From the NCBI GenBank assembly GCA_031258625.1, contig JAIRMO010000099.1, positions 1 to 10,945 on the forward strand: a DNA stretch of 10,945 bases, read 5' to 3'. This DNA is from Spirochaetaceae bacterium (lineage in GTDB: Bacteria > Spirochaetota > Spirochaetia > Treponematales > Breznakiellaceae). The translations under genes and the position numbers were made by a program. The notes below the pieces were generated by a model. The model did not search any database and was not told the origin of the DNA. It was given only the letters and a program-made list of their open reading frames with translations. This document shows, piece by piece, positions 1-6,379 of the stretch (positions are counted from its first letter, which is position 1; every line of letters begins with the position of its first letter).

Positions 1-37
1 GGGGAACCGCAGGCGGCAATACCAAGGGCGCATACTA

Positions 38-157
38 TCAGGACGAGGGGTACAAGCCGGAGATTACCAAACCCGGTAGGGGGGGGGGGGGGGGGGGGGG
101 GGTAAACAACATGGCACGGCTCCTTTCAAGGATTTTCGCGTATTCTTCATCATACAT
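38..157 (-). CDS. Start of an unidentified ORF reading into a C tract (possibly frameshifted)
   Basis: On the minus strand an ATG at 157 opens a frame beginning MYDEEYAKILERSRAMLFT, whose charged helical composition looks like real protein. It then reads a run of prolines from the C tract (the G tract at 79-102) and stops at 40-38 after 39 residues. Two more ATGs (153 and 150, in another frame) sit better placed behind the GGAG at about 158-161, so the start is uncertain. A convincing promoter lies upstream (207-235). In the third minus-strand frame, the sequence beyond the tract encodes a hydrophobic lipobox-like segment running off the window edge; one extra C would join it to the 157 start. 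I do not recognise the protein. The first 80 bases are also open and plausible on the plus strand, so neither reading is secure. Confidence 0.35.
   Translation of the reverse strand: MYDEEYAKILERSRAMLFTPPPPPPPLPGLVISGLYPSS
79..102. repeat. 24-nt homopolymeric G tract
   Basis: An uninterrupted run of 24 G on the plus strand (C on the minus strand), far longer than any other homopolymer in the window. It lies inside the minus-strand frame that starts at 157, about 18 codons after the ATG, so length change would switch the frame downstream. Long G tracts are known phase-variation switches in Treponema pallidum tpr promoters and in many other bacteria. A run this long is also a classic sequencing or assembly artefact (no-signal poly-G) and could mark a false join. 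Confidence 0.9.
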
Positions 158-176
158 CTCCTTTTCACGCAATCAC

Positions 177-195
177 CGGGGAACCACCTTCCCCG
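177..195. other. Short hairpin in the leader of the ORF starting at 157
   Basis: A perfect 7-bp inverted repeat (CGGGGAA / TTCCCCG) with a 5-nt loop lies between the minus-strand -10 box (207-212) and the GGAG motif (about 158-161). It would form in the 5' leader of the transcript. There is no U run after it, so it is not an obvious terminator. A role in translation or mRNA stability is possible but unproven. Confidence 0.45.
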
Positions 196-206
196 TTCAT
201 AAAAAA

Positions 207-235
207 AGTATACCACAACAAAGAGCAGTTAGCAA
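207..235 (-). promoter_or_regulatory. Sigma70-type promoter for the ORF starting at 157
   Basis: Reading the minus strand: TTGCTA (235-230, 4/6 to consensus), a 17-nt spacer, then TATACT (212-207, 5/6) preceded by TGG, which makes an extended -10. It begins 17 nt beyond the regulator's stop codon, so the ORF to the left is probably its own transcription unit. I see no intrinsic terminator between the regulator and this promoter, so read-through from the operon is also possible. Confidence 0.6.
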
Positions 236-252
236 ATGGGCGCCAGGCACCG

Positions 253-1197
253 TCATCCGTAAAAACTGATTATTTGTAAAGCGGTCAATTCATCGGTAAA
301 AAGATCGGTTAGCAGTTTTCCTTTAAGGGCCGCGTGAATAGCCGTGGCCTTCTGCCTTCCGCAGGCTATACCAATGCGGCGTTTTATATTCATAAAAAAA
401 GAGGTGTCTATGCCTACCACCCTCCGGTTAATCGGGATGTCCATGAACCGGCCCTCATTATCGTAATGATAACCGCACAGATGACCGCAGGAACCGGCTT
501 CAAGTATCCGCCGGGCTTCTTCCGGCGAAAGAAAACCCGCCCGGACCATGGCGCTGTCCTCCGGCAGATCGGAGCTTAAACCAACCAGGGCAATATCGAG
601 CGTCCGGGTTTTTTCCACCGTGTCCCGAATCCCCGGCTCGGAAAGCAGGGCCTGTTTAAGTTCGGCCGTTTTTACCAGCAGGGGGGAAAGAAAGGGGTAG
701 AACCGTCCGTTGATTTTCTCCGCCAGAATACGGGCAAGCTCGGAACCTTCGTAAAACAGGGCGGAGGCCCCCAGGCCCCCCATAAGCTGAACCACGTTGC
801 AGTCTACTAAGGCGATTTTAGGAAGCTGCCGTATGGTATGGTACAGGGCGGTTCCCCAGGAAATGCCGATATTCATGTTGTTTTCTAATGTTGAAGCAAG
901 AAACCCCGCCGCCTCAAGGCAGGTTTTGTACAGCGTCAGGGAATAATCGGCTTCGTTGGGAACCACGCAGGCCATGTTCAGATGGTAACGCTCCACCAGG
1001 CGGCGGCTCGTTTCGGAAGAAAAAGAAGAATTGTCGTTGATCCGTATTTCTACTATGCCCTTTTCACGACACTCCTTAAGAATACTCGCCACGGTGGGCC
1101 GGGAAATGTTATATAGTTTCGCTATTTCCGATTGGGACATGGAATCCAGATAGTAATGTTTTGCCACCTCTACTAAAAAATCAAAAGATTTATTCAT
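253..1197 (-). CDS. SorC/DeoR-type transcriptional regulator with sugar-binding domain
   Basis: A 314-aa DNA-binding regulator. Residues about 8-50 form a helix-turn-helix (SQSEIAKLYNISRPTVASIL, then a wing-like GIVEIRI). Residues about 65-314 match the SorC-type sugar-binding fold related to phosphosugar isomerases, with the GISWGTAL loop (111-118) and QLMGG (137-141). Family members bind phosphorylated sugars or glycolytic intermediates and assemble as tetramers. I chose the ATG at 1197: it overlaps the stop codon of lpdA as ATGA and has an AAAGGG motif just upstream. The longer frame to 1227 lies inside lpdA and has a weaker ribosome site. As the last gene of the dehydrogenase operon it probably controls that operon, and the dyad at the operon promoter is a candidate site. 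The ligand cannot be read from sequence. Family call firm, target inferred. Confidence 0.88.
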   Translation of the reverse strand: MNKSFDFLVEVAKHYYLDSMSQSEIAKLYNISRPTVASILKECREKGIVEIRINDNSSFSSETSRRLVERYHLNMACVVPNEADYSLTLYKTCLEAAGFLASTLENNMNIGISWGTALYHTIRQLPKIALVDCNVVQLMGGLGASALFYEGSELARILAEKINGRFYPFLSPLLVKTAELKQALLSEPGIRDTVEKTRTLDIALVGLSSDLPEDSAMVRAGFLSPEEARRILEAGSCGHLCGYHYDNEGRFMDIPINRRVVGIDTSFFMNIKRRIGIACGRQKATAIHAALKGKLLTDLFTDELTALQIISFYG

Positions 1198-2597
1198 TTT
1201 TTCCCTTTTGGAGGAAGGTGGATACATTTTCCCAGACAGTCGGCGGCCGCCTCCATAAGGGCTTCCGAAACCGTGGGATGTCCATGCGTGATTTCCGCCA
1301 GTTCGTGGACGGTAATTTCCATAGCCATAAGAGCCGCCGCCTCATTGATGATCTCCGATGCTCCGGACCCAACCATGTGTACGCCGAGAAGTTTACCATA
1401 CCTTTGATCCGAAAGGATTTTTACAAAACCCTCTCCCTGTCCGGCGCTCAGGGCCTTGCCGTTCGCCGCCAGGGGAAATCTTCCAACCGCTACGGCCCCC
1501 TCTTTTTCCGCTTCCTCCTGGGTGAGCCCAACCGCGGCCGCTTCAGGAAAACAATACACCACCGAAGGAACATGGTCAAGGTCCGGTTTTTTTACGCTTC
1601 CCGGCAGGCCCAACTGGGCCGCCGCGTTTTCCGCCGCCGTTTCCGCCATCTTAAAGGCGGCGTGGGCCAGCATCTTCTTTCCGTTGATGTCCCCCGGAGC
1701 AAATACGCCGGGAACCGAGGTTTCCATGTAATCATTCACCAGGATCTTTCCCCGTTCCGTTTGTATCCCCTCCCCGCCCAGGCAGGAAAGATCCCCGGTC
1801 CTGCCGATGGAAACCAGCACCGAATCGGCCTCAATGTTTTTACCGTCCGCCAGGATCAGTTTGAAGTCCCCGGGTTTTTCAATTTTTGACAACCCTACGC
1901 CGCTCAGTATCTCCACGCCCCGGGCGGCAAGAATTTTGTGGATCAACGCCGATGTTTCATGGTCCATAAAGGGGAGGATCCGGGGCATGGCTTCGATGAC
2001 GGTGATTTTACTGCCAAAGGACCGGAAGATCATGGCCATCTCAATCCCGATGACCCCTCCCCCGATTACCACAAGCCGCCGGGGAATTTCTTCCAGATCA
2101 AGAATCTCCGTACTGCCAAGGACGCCCGGGAGGTCCAGGCCGGGAATCGGAAGTTTCGCGGTTTGGGAGCCCCCGGCAAGCAGTACCTTTTTCGCGCGGA
2201 TACCGCTTTGGCCGGTTACGGAGATGTTGAAGCCGCCGGAAGCCCCCCCCAGCAGTTTCCCTTCCCCCCGGATAAGCTCCACGCCGTTGGCGGAAAGGAG
2301 GGAAGCCACGCCGCCGGTAAGTTTTTTTACGACCCTGTTTTTTTCGCGGATCACCGCGGCCATATCGACTTCCGCCGGGCCGGTTTTGATTCCCCTTTTG
2401 GGAGCTTCCGCGATTTCGTGGACCAGTTTCGCGGTCTTCAAGAGCGCCTTGGTGGGTATACACCCCCGGTTAAGGCAGGTTCCCCCCACCTGATCTTTTT
2501 CAATCAGCACCGTCCGGGCTCCCAATTGGGCGGCTTTTATGGCCCCCACATAACCGGCGGGCCCCCCGCCTATAACCGCTATATCAAATTCAGCCAT
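1194..2597 (-). CDS. lpdA: Dihydrolipoyl dehydrogenase (E3)
   Basis: A 467-aa flavoprotein that reoxidises the dihydrolipoyl group of E2, passing electrons through FAD to NAD+. Visible in order: FAD-binding GGGPAG (10-15); the redox disulfide in GGTCLNRGCIPTK (Cys41, Cys46); NAD-binding GGGVIGIE (179-186); second FAD motif VFAPGD (298-303); and the C-terminal dimer-interface HGHPTVSE, where His440 and Glu445 form the catalytic base pair. Length is normal and no lipoyl domain is fused at the N-terminus, unlike some E3s. The start has GGGAG six nt upstream. It follows E2 by 43 nt and its stop overlaps the regulator start, consistent with translational coupling. No defects seen. Confidence 0.97.
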   Translation of the reverse strand: MAEFDIAVIGGGPAGYVGAIKAAQLGARTVLIEKDQVGGTCLNRGCIPTKALLKTAKLVHEIAEAPKRGIKTGPAEVDMAAVIREKNRVVKKLTGGVASLLSANGVELIRGEGKLLGGASGGFNISVTGQSGIRAKKVLLAGGSQTAKLPIPGLDLPGVLGSTEILDLEEIPRRLVVIGGGVIGIEMAMIFRSFGSKITVIEAMPRILPFMDHETSALIHKILAARGVEILSGVGLSKIEKPGDFKLILADGKNIEADSVLVSIGRTGDLSCLGGEGIQTERGKILVNDYMETSVPGVFAPGDINGKKMLAHAAFKMAETAAENAAAQLGLPGSVKKPDLDHVPSVVYCFPEAAAVGLTQEEAEKEGAVAVGRFPLAANGKALSAGQGEGFVKILSDQRYGKLLGVHMVGSGASEIINEAAALMAMEITVHELAEITHGHPTVSEALMEAAADCLGKCIHLPPKGKK

Positions 2598-2640
2598 ATA
2601 ATACTCCCAAAACAGCCCCCACTATTAAATCAGCGCTTCC

Positions 2641-3957
2641 TTAGGTGAGGATCAAAAGCGGCGCTTCCAAAAGCTCCCTAAGGGTTTTAAGGAAAAGCGC
2701 CGCATCGGCGCCGTCCACAATACGGTGATCAAAGGCAAGGGAAAGGCCCATCTTTTTCCGGCTTACCACCCTTTCCCCGTCAAGTTTAAGCTCATCTTCC
2801 ACGGCGCAGACGCCGAGGATTCCCGCCTCCGGGGGGTTGATGATCGGCGTGAAGGCCGTTATGCCGTACATTCCCACATTGGAAACGGTGAAGGTCCCCC
2901 CGGACATTTCATCGGGAGAAAGTTTGCCGCCCCGGGCTTTGGCGGCCAGATCCGCCGCGGCCGCAGAAAGGGCCAACAAACCCCGATCCTGGGCGTTACG
3001 CAGGACCGGAACCAGAAGCCCCCGATCGGTGGCCACGGCCACACCGAGATTAACGCTTCCCTTGTAGATCAGGTCATTGCCGTCCAATACCGAATTCATA
3101 CGGGGATGGGACACAAGGGCCTTGACCGTCGCGGCCGCCACAAAATCGTTTACCGTGATCTTCGCCGCGGCCCCGGCGGCGCTAAGTTGATCGTTAAGTT
3201 CCTTCCTGAGGGCCAGCATCCTGGTTACATCGGCCCGGGTGTTTTCGGTAACCTCCGGTATGGTCTGCCGGCTTTCGGTCATACGTTTTCCGGTGATACG
3301 CTGAATGTTGGTAAGGGGCGCCCGGGTATCCACACGGGCCGGGGAACCGGCAACGGGTCCGCCCGGGGGGGCGCCCAAATCGCCGCTGAATATCTTGCCG
3401 CCGTAACCGGAGCCCCGCAGCCCCTCAAGGGGGATCCCCTCCGCCTCCGCCATACGCCGCGCCAGGGGCGTAGCCGTTACCGCGGAAGGCGCGGCCGCTA
3501 CGTCGGCCCGGCGTATCTCGCCGGATTTTCCGCCGGGGCTGACCGAGGACAGGGCGATACCCCGTTCCTTTGCCAGCGCCCGGGCGGCGGGGGTGGCCTT
3601 GGGCCGCGGCCCCCCCGCGGATACCGCGCTTTGCCCGGTATCCGGGACCGGGGCGGCGGGCTCGACGGGAACCGGGGCGGCCGGGCCGGCCGAGGCGGCC
3701 TCCTGGGGCAGGGTCTCTCCGGGCTGCCCAATCCAGGCGATCGCCTTGGTTACCGGAACGGTCTCGCCGGCCTTTCTCCGAATCGCCAGAATAATCCCGT
3801 CATAATCGGATTCCAGTTCCATCGTGGATTTATCGGTTTCGATAAGGGCCACTATATCGCCCTTATGGACCTGATCCCCCTCTTTAACCCGCCATTCAAC
3901 AATAACGCCCTCTTCCATTGCCATGCCCGTTTTGGGCATGATGATTGAATTAGCCAT
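2641..3957 (-). CDS. pdhC: Dihydrolipoamide acyltransferase (E2) of a PDH/acetoin dehydrogenase-type complex
   Basis: A 438-aa core subunit that carries acyl groups on lipoyl-lysine and transfers them to CoA. Domains: a single lipoyl domain at about 1-78 with Lys43 in ETDKSTMEL; an Ala/Pro-rich linker (about 80-118); then two consecutive peripheral-subunit-binding-like segments, 119-156 (PKATPAARALAKERGIALSS...) and 160-195 (TATPLARRMAEAEGIPLEGL...); a second Pro/Gly linker; and the catalytic domain (about 212-438) with DHRIVDG (410-416), where His411 is the catalytic residue. Most E2s have one such binding segment, so the tandem pair is notable. AAGGA sits seven nt before the ATG, and the gene begins 15 nt after E1-beta ends. 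The domains do not show whether acetyl groups come from pyruvate or acetoin. An alternative name is acoC. Confidence 0.93.
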   Translation of the reverse strand: MANSIIMPKTGMAMEEGVIVEWRVKEGDQVHKGDIVALIETDKSTMELESDYDGIILAIRRKAGETVPVTKAIAWIGQPGETLPQEAASAGPAAPVPVEPAAPVPDTGQSAVSAGGPRPKATPAARALAKERGIALSSVSPGGKSGEIRRADVAAAPSAVTATPLARRMAEAEGIPLEGLRGSGYGGKIFSGDLGAPPGGPVAGSPARVDTRAPLTNIQRITGKRMTESRQTIPEVTENTRADVTRMLALRKELNDQLSAAGAAAKITVNDFVAAATVKALVSHPRMNSVLDGNDLIYKGSVNLGVAVATDRGLLVPVLRNAQDRGLLALSAAAADLAAKARGGKLSPDEMSGGTFTVSNVGMYGITAFTPIINPPEAGILGVCAVEDELKLDGERVVSRKKMGLSLAFDHRIVDGADAALFLKTLRELLEAPLLILT

Positions 3958-3972
3958 GTTTCTTCCTTAATT

Positions 3973-4956
3973 TTATTTTAACAGCGATTCAACCGCGGCG
4001 GCGATCTTTTCTTCCGTGGGGACCACTTGGGCTTCCAGATGGGGATTATAGGGAATGGGAACATCCATCCCGCCGAGGCGTTTGACCGGAGCGTCAAGGT
4101 AGAAGAAGGCTTCGCTCTCCACGATGACGCTGACGATTTCGCCGCCAAAACCGCCGGTCTGGCAGGCTTCGTACACCACCAGTACCTTTCCCGTTTTTTT
4201 TGCCGACGCGATAAGCGTTTCCTTATCCAGCGGAACCAGGGTGCGTATATCTATCACTTCCAGATCTACCCCCTTGGCCTCAAAGGACTGGGCCGCCTTG
4301 AGGCAGCGCTGAACCATGCGGCCGTAGGTAATTATTGTCGCGTCCTTGCCCTGACGTTTTACGTCGGCCTTGCCCAGGGGGATCGTGTAATCCTCCGCCG
4401 GATCGGGTACGGGCCCCTTGGTTCTATAAAGGAGCTTCTGTTCCAGAAAAACCACCGGATTGGGGTCGTAAATGGACGCCTTAAGCAGCCCCTTGGCGTC
4501 ATAGGGGGTTGAGGGTATTACCACCTTAAGCCCCGGTATGTTGGCGACCCAGGCCTCGGGGCTTTGGCTGTGCTGTTCCGCCGCCCCCGTACCGGACCCC
4601 CCGGGGGCTCTGAGTACCATGGGAACCGCGCCCTGGCCGCCGAACTGGAAACGGTTTTTGGCTCCCTGGTTGCACAGCGGTTCCATAGCCAGGGTGATAA
4701 AATCGCTGAACATGATCTCCACAATGGGAAGCAGCCCCGTCATGGCGGCCCCCACGGCGCAGCCGGTTATTCCCAGCTCCGAAATCGGGGTGTCCCGAAC
4801 CCGTTCTTCGCCGAATTCCGCAAACATACCCCGGGAAACGCCAAAGGCGCCGCCGTAAATACCCACATCCTCCCCCATCAGGATGATCCGTTTGTCCTTT
4901 CGCATTTCCTCACACATGGCCTCTTTTAAGGCATCGGCATAGGTTATTTCACGCAT
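3973..4956 (-). CDS. pdhB: Thiamine-diphosphate-dependent 2-oxoacid/acetoin dehydrogenase E1, beta subunit
   Basis: A 327-aa transketolase-fold subunit that pairs with the alpha subunit to form an alpha2beta2 E1. Visible features: GED (28-30); invariant Glu60 in ISELG, which contacts the pyrimidine ring of ThDP; QHSQS with His129, the conserved active-site His that works with the E2 lipoyl group; and a C-terminal transketolase domain from about residue 200, with GGFGGE at 268-273. I place the start at 4956: AGGAG lies seven nt upstream, the family begins at [10 protein letters not shown], and the upstream frame to 5028 would run back into the alpha gene. Ten nt separate it from the alpha stop codon. 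Length fits PdhB/AcoB proteins. Pyruvate is the likelier substrate, as no other acetoin gene is nearby, but acetoin is not excluded. Confidence 0.95.
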   Translation of the reverse strand: MREITYADALKEAMCEEMRKDKRIILMGEDVGIYGGAFGVSRGMFAEFGEERVRDTPISELGITGCAVGAAMTGLLPIVEIMFSDFITLAMEPLCNQGAKNRFQFGGQGAVPMVLRAPGGSGTGAAEQHSQSPEAWVANIPGLKVVIPSTPYDAKGLLKASIYDPNPVVFLEQKLLYRTKGPVPDPAEDYTIPLGKADVKRQGKDATIITYGRMVQRCLKAAQSFEAKGVDLEVIDIRTLVPLDKETLIASAKKTGKVLVVYEACQTGGFGGEIVSVIVESEAFFYLDAPVKRLGGMDVPIPYNPHLEAQVVPTEEKIAAAVESLLK

Positions 4957-4966
4957 CTCACCACTC

Positions 4967-5968
4967 CTACAGCACAAAACCGTTTTTCGCTTTCTGATCC
5001 CGAACATCACCGGAAGCGTAAACATCATCCATAATACGATCTATGGACAGCACCGGAGAGGCTTCGGCAAAGGCCACCGCCCCGGCGATGTCGTCCCGGG
5101 CCTTTTGGTCAAAGGCGTCGATCTCCCCCGGGGTAAATATTTTTTCTTTAAGGAGGTATTCCCGGTAACGTTTGATAGGGCACTTTTCTTTCCAGCTTGC
5201 CACTTCTTCCTTGGTACGGTAAACTTGGGGATCGCTCTTTGAGTGGCCCATCCAACGATAGGTGTTCAGCACCATGAGCAGGGGACCGTTTTCCAGGATG
5301 TATTTCCGGGCTTTTTTTGTTTCTTCATATATGGTCAGAACATCGTTCCCGTCCAGGGCTATCCCCTTCATACCGTAGGAGGAAGCCCGGATAGAAATGT
5401 CTTTAATGTGCATGGATTTATCGACATGGGTAGACATGCCGTAGAAGTTGTTGGTGCAGACAAAAAGCACCGGAAGCTGCCATACCGAGGCCAAATTCAA
5501 AGACTCGTGAAAAGCCCCTTCGTTGGTAGCCCCGTCGCCGAAGAAACTCACCGTAATATTGGGCTTTTTAAAGTATTTCTGCGAAAGGGCCGCTCCGGTA
5601 GCCACCGGGATGCCTCCTCCCACAACCCCATTGGCCCCCAAACTCCCCACGGAAAAATCGGCGATATGCATACAACCGCCCTTTCCTTTGCAATAACCGG
5701 TCTCTTTACCCAGGAATTCGGCCATCATTTTTTTTGTATCCATACCCCGTCCGATGGCCTGACCATGGCTGCGGTGCGTTTGGGTGATCATATCTTCTTT
5801 TTCCAGCGCCATACAAACCCCGATTCCGGTGGCTTCCTCCCCGATACAGAAATGAGCGGTCCCGTGTACCTTGCCTTCCACAAAAAGCCGGGCCGCGGTC
5901 TCTTCAAATATCCGGGTTTGTACCATTTTAAAGTAAAATTCCCCATATAATTCTTTGGATAAATTCAT
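4967..5968 (-). CDS. pdhA: Thiamine-diphosphate-dependent 2-oxoacid/acetoin dehydrogenase E1, alpha subunit
   Basis: A 333-aa subunit holding the ThDP diphosphate site; with the beta subunit it decarboxylates the oxoacid (or cleaves acetoin) and acylates lipoyl-E2. The ThDP motif runs from GDG (144-146) to NN (173-174). THRSHG (64-69) and the phosphorylation-loop region [11 protein letters not shown] (241-251) are intact, as are active-site histidines 65 and 242. The compact length matches bacterial PdhA/AcoA of the Gram-positive type, not the fused AceE. I chose the ATG at 5968, which has GGAGGT seven nt upstream. Upstream in-frame ATGs at 6016, 5998 and 5983 fall in the promoter or before any plausible ribosome site. 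It is the first gene of the five-gene operon. Confidence 0.95.
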   Translation of the reverse strand: MNLSKELYGEFYFKMVQTRIFEETAARLFVEGKVHGTAHFCIGEEATGIGVCMALEKEDMITQTHRSHGQAIGRGMDTKKMMAEFLGKETGYCKGKGGCMHIADFSVGSLGANGVVGGGIPVATGAALSQKYFKKPNITVSFFGDGATNEGAFHESLNLASVWQLPVLFVCTNNFYGMSTHVDKSMHIKDISIRASSYGMKGIALDGNDVLTIYEETKKARKYILENGPLLMVLNTYRWMGHSKSDPQVYRTKEEVASWKEKCPIKRYREYLLKEKIFTPGEIDAFDQKARDDIAGAVAFAEASPVLSIDRIMDDVYASGDVRDQKAKNGFVL

Positions 5969-5987
5969 TTTGAAGACCTCCATACCT

Positions 5988-6016
5988 ATTTTATCCATTT
6001 TTTTATGATTTGTCAA
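5988..6016 (-). promoter_or_regulatory. Promoter of the pdhA-pdhB-pdhC-lpdA-regulator operon
   Basis: Minus strand: perfect TTGACA (6016-6011), a 17-nt spacer and TAAAAT (5993-5988, 5/6). Transcription would begin near 5981-5982, leaving a leader of only about 13-15 nt that contains little more than the GGAGGT ribosome site. Control must therefore act mainly on initiation rather than through a leader riboswitch or attenuator. Confidence 0.8.
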
Positions 6017-6025
6017 ATGTAAAAA
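6000..6025. promoter_or_regulatory. Candidate operator: dyad over the -35 box
   Basis: ATTTG-T-CAAAT (6008-6018) is a perfect 5-1-5 inverted repeat covering the -35 hexamer. It sits in a longer imperfect dyad whose arms are TTTTTATGATTTG and CAAATGTAAAAA. A repressor bound here would block the promoter. The regulator encoded at the end of the same operon is the obvious candidate, by inference only. Confidence 0.4.
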
Positions 6026-6042
6026 TAATTAAAGATAATGTT

Positions 6043-6090
6043 GCATTTGTTCCAGGATGCCGGATCGGGCGTATCCCGGCCCGCAAATGC
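6043..6090. other. Nested inverted repeat upstream of the operon promoter
   Basis: Outer arms GCATTTG (6043-6049) and CAAATGC (6084-6090) enclose inner arms GCCGG (6059-6063) and CCGGC (6076-6080). The outer arms repeat the CAAATG/CATTTG half-site seen in the -35 dyad at 6014-6019, so the region may hold extra regulator sites rather than only an RNA structure. Confidence 0.35.
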
Positions 6091-6118
6091 CGTTACCCCA
6101 ATGAAATCGCCTCAAAGC

Positions 6119-6334
6119 CAGGATAAACGCATAGAATCGTCTACCGCCTGTTTACCGCTATCACAGCAGGGGAAAAGGCTCCTGCGGGAACCGCGCAAGG
6201 GATTGAAGCGGAAATACCGTAAGGAATTGGAACGGAAAGCCCGGTTTCCTCTTGAAATTGTCGCGCAAGCGACAACCCATGCGCCGGAAATGTGTCCAAA
6301 AGAGAAGAATGCAAATCCTTGAGCGTTTATCCTG
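6119..6334 (+). mobile_element. MITE-like element, copy A (216 bp, 12-bp TIRs, 9-bp target duplication)
   Basis: The ends are perfect 12-bp inverted repeats: CAGGATAAACGC (6119-6130) and GCGTTTATCCTG (6323-6334). They are flanked by near-identical 9-mers, CCTCAAAGC (6110-6118) and CCTTAAAGC (6335-6343), differing at one base, which is the signature of transposition with target duplication. The element is too short to encode a transposase, and the 94-codon open frame across it looks accidental. Inside are hairpins, including TTGTCGC-GCAA-GCGACAA (6258-6275). The stretch from 6144 to the right end matches, in separated blocks, the second copy at 9799-9967. It separates the dehydrogenase operon promoter from glgP. 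No transposase with matching ends is present here, so it would have been mobilised in trans. Confidence 0.75.
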
Positions 6335-6344
6335 CCTTAAAGCG

Positions 6345-6373
6345 TTGACAACTGCGTCATAGGGGACTAAGCT
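6345..6373 (+). promoter_or_regulatory. Probable glgP promoter
   Basis: A perfect TTGACA (6345-6350) is followed, after 17 nt, by the weak hexamer TAAGCT (6368-6373). This would start transcription at about the glgP ATG itself, giving a leaderless or nearly leaderless message, consistent with the absence of a well-spaced ribosome site. The -35 box lies one base beyond the right target duplication of the MITE-like element. Confidence 0.45.
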
Positions 6374-6379
6374 AATAAT

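Noticed and set aside
3..269. Plus-strand open frame running from the window edge through the G tract to 269
   Set aside because: The first 26 codons look plausible, but after the poly-Gly run it reads through the promoter, leader and hairpin of the opposite strand with no coding character; the stretch before the tract is left open.
2725..3948. 407-codon plus-strand open frame antisense to E2, and similar long frames antisense to glgP (6611-7738) and lpdA
   Set aside because: They mirror strong, motif-bearing genes, have low-complexity Gly/Arg/Pro-rich translations with no recognisable domain, and are what GC-rich coding DNA produces by chance on the other strand.
4957..5028. Longer E1-beta N-terminus starting at 5028
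   Set aside because: It would overlap the end of E1-alpha, and the extra residues are unlike the family; the start at 4956 has a well-spaced AGGAG.
6038..6322. 94-codon plus-strand open frame between pdhA and glgP
   Set aside because: It lies mostly inside the MITE-like element, has no ribosome site, and is not preserved in copy B.
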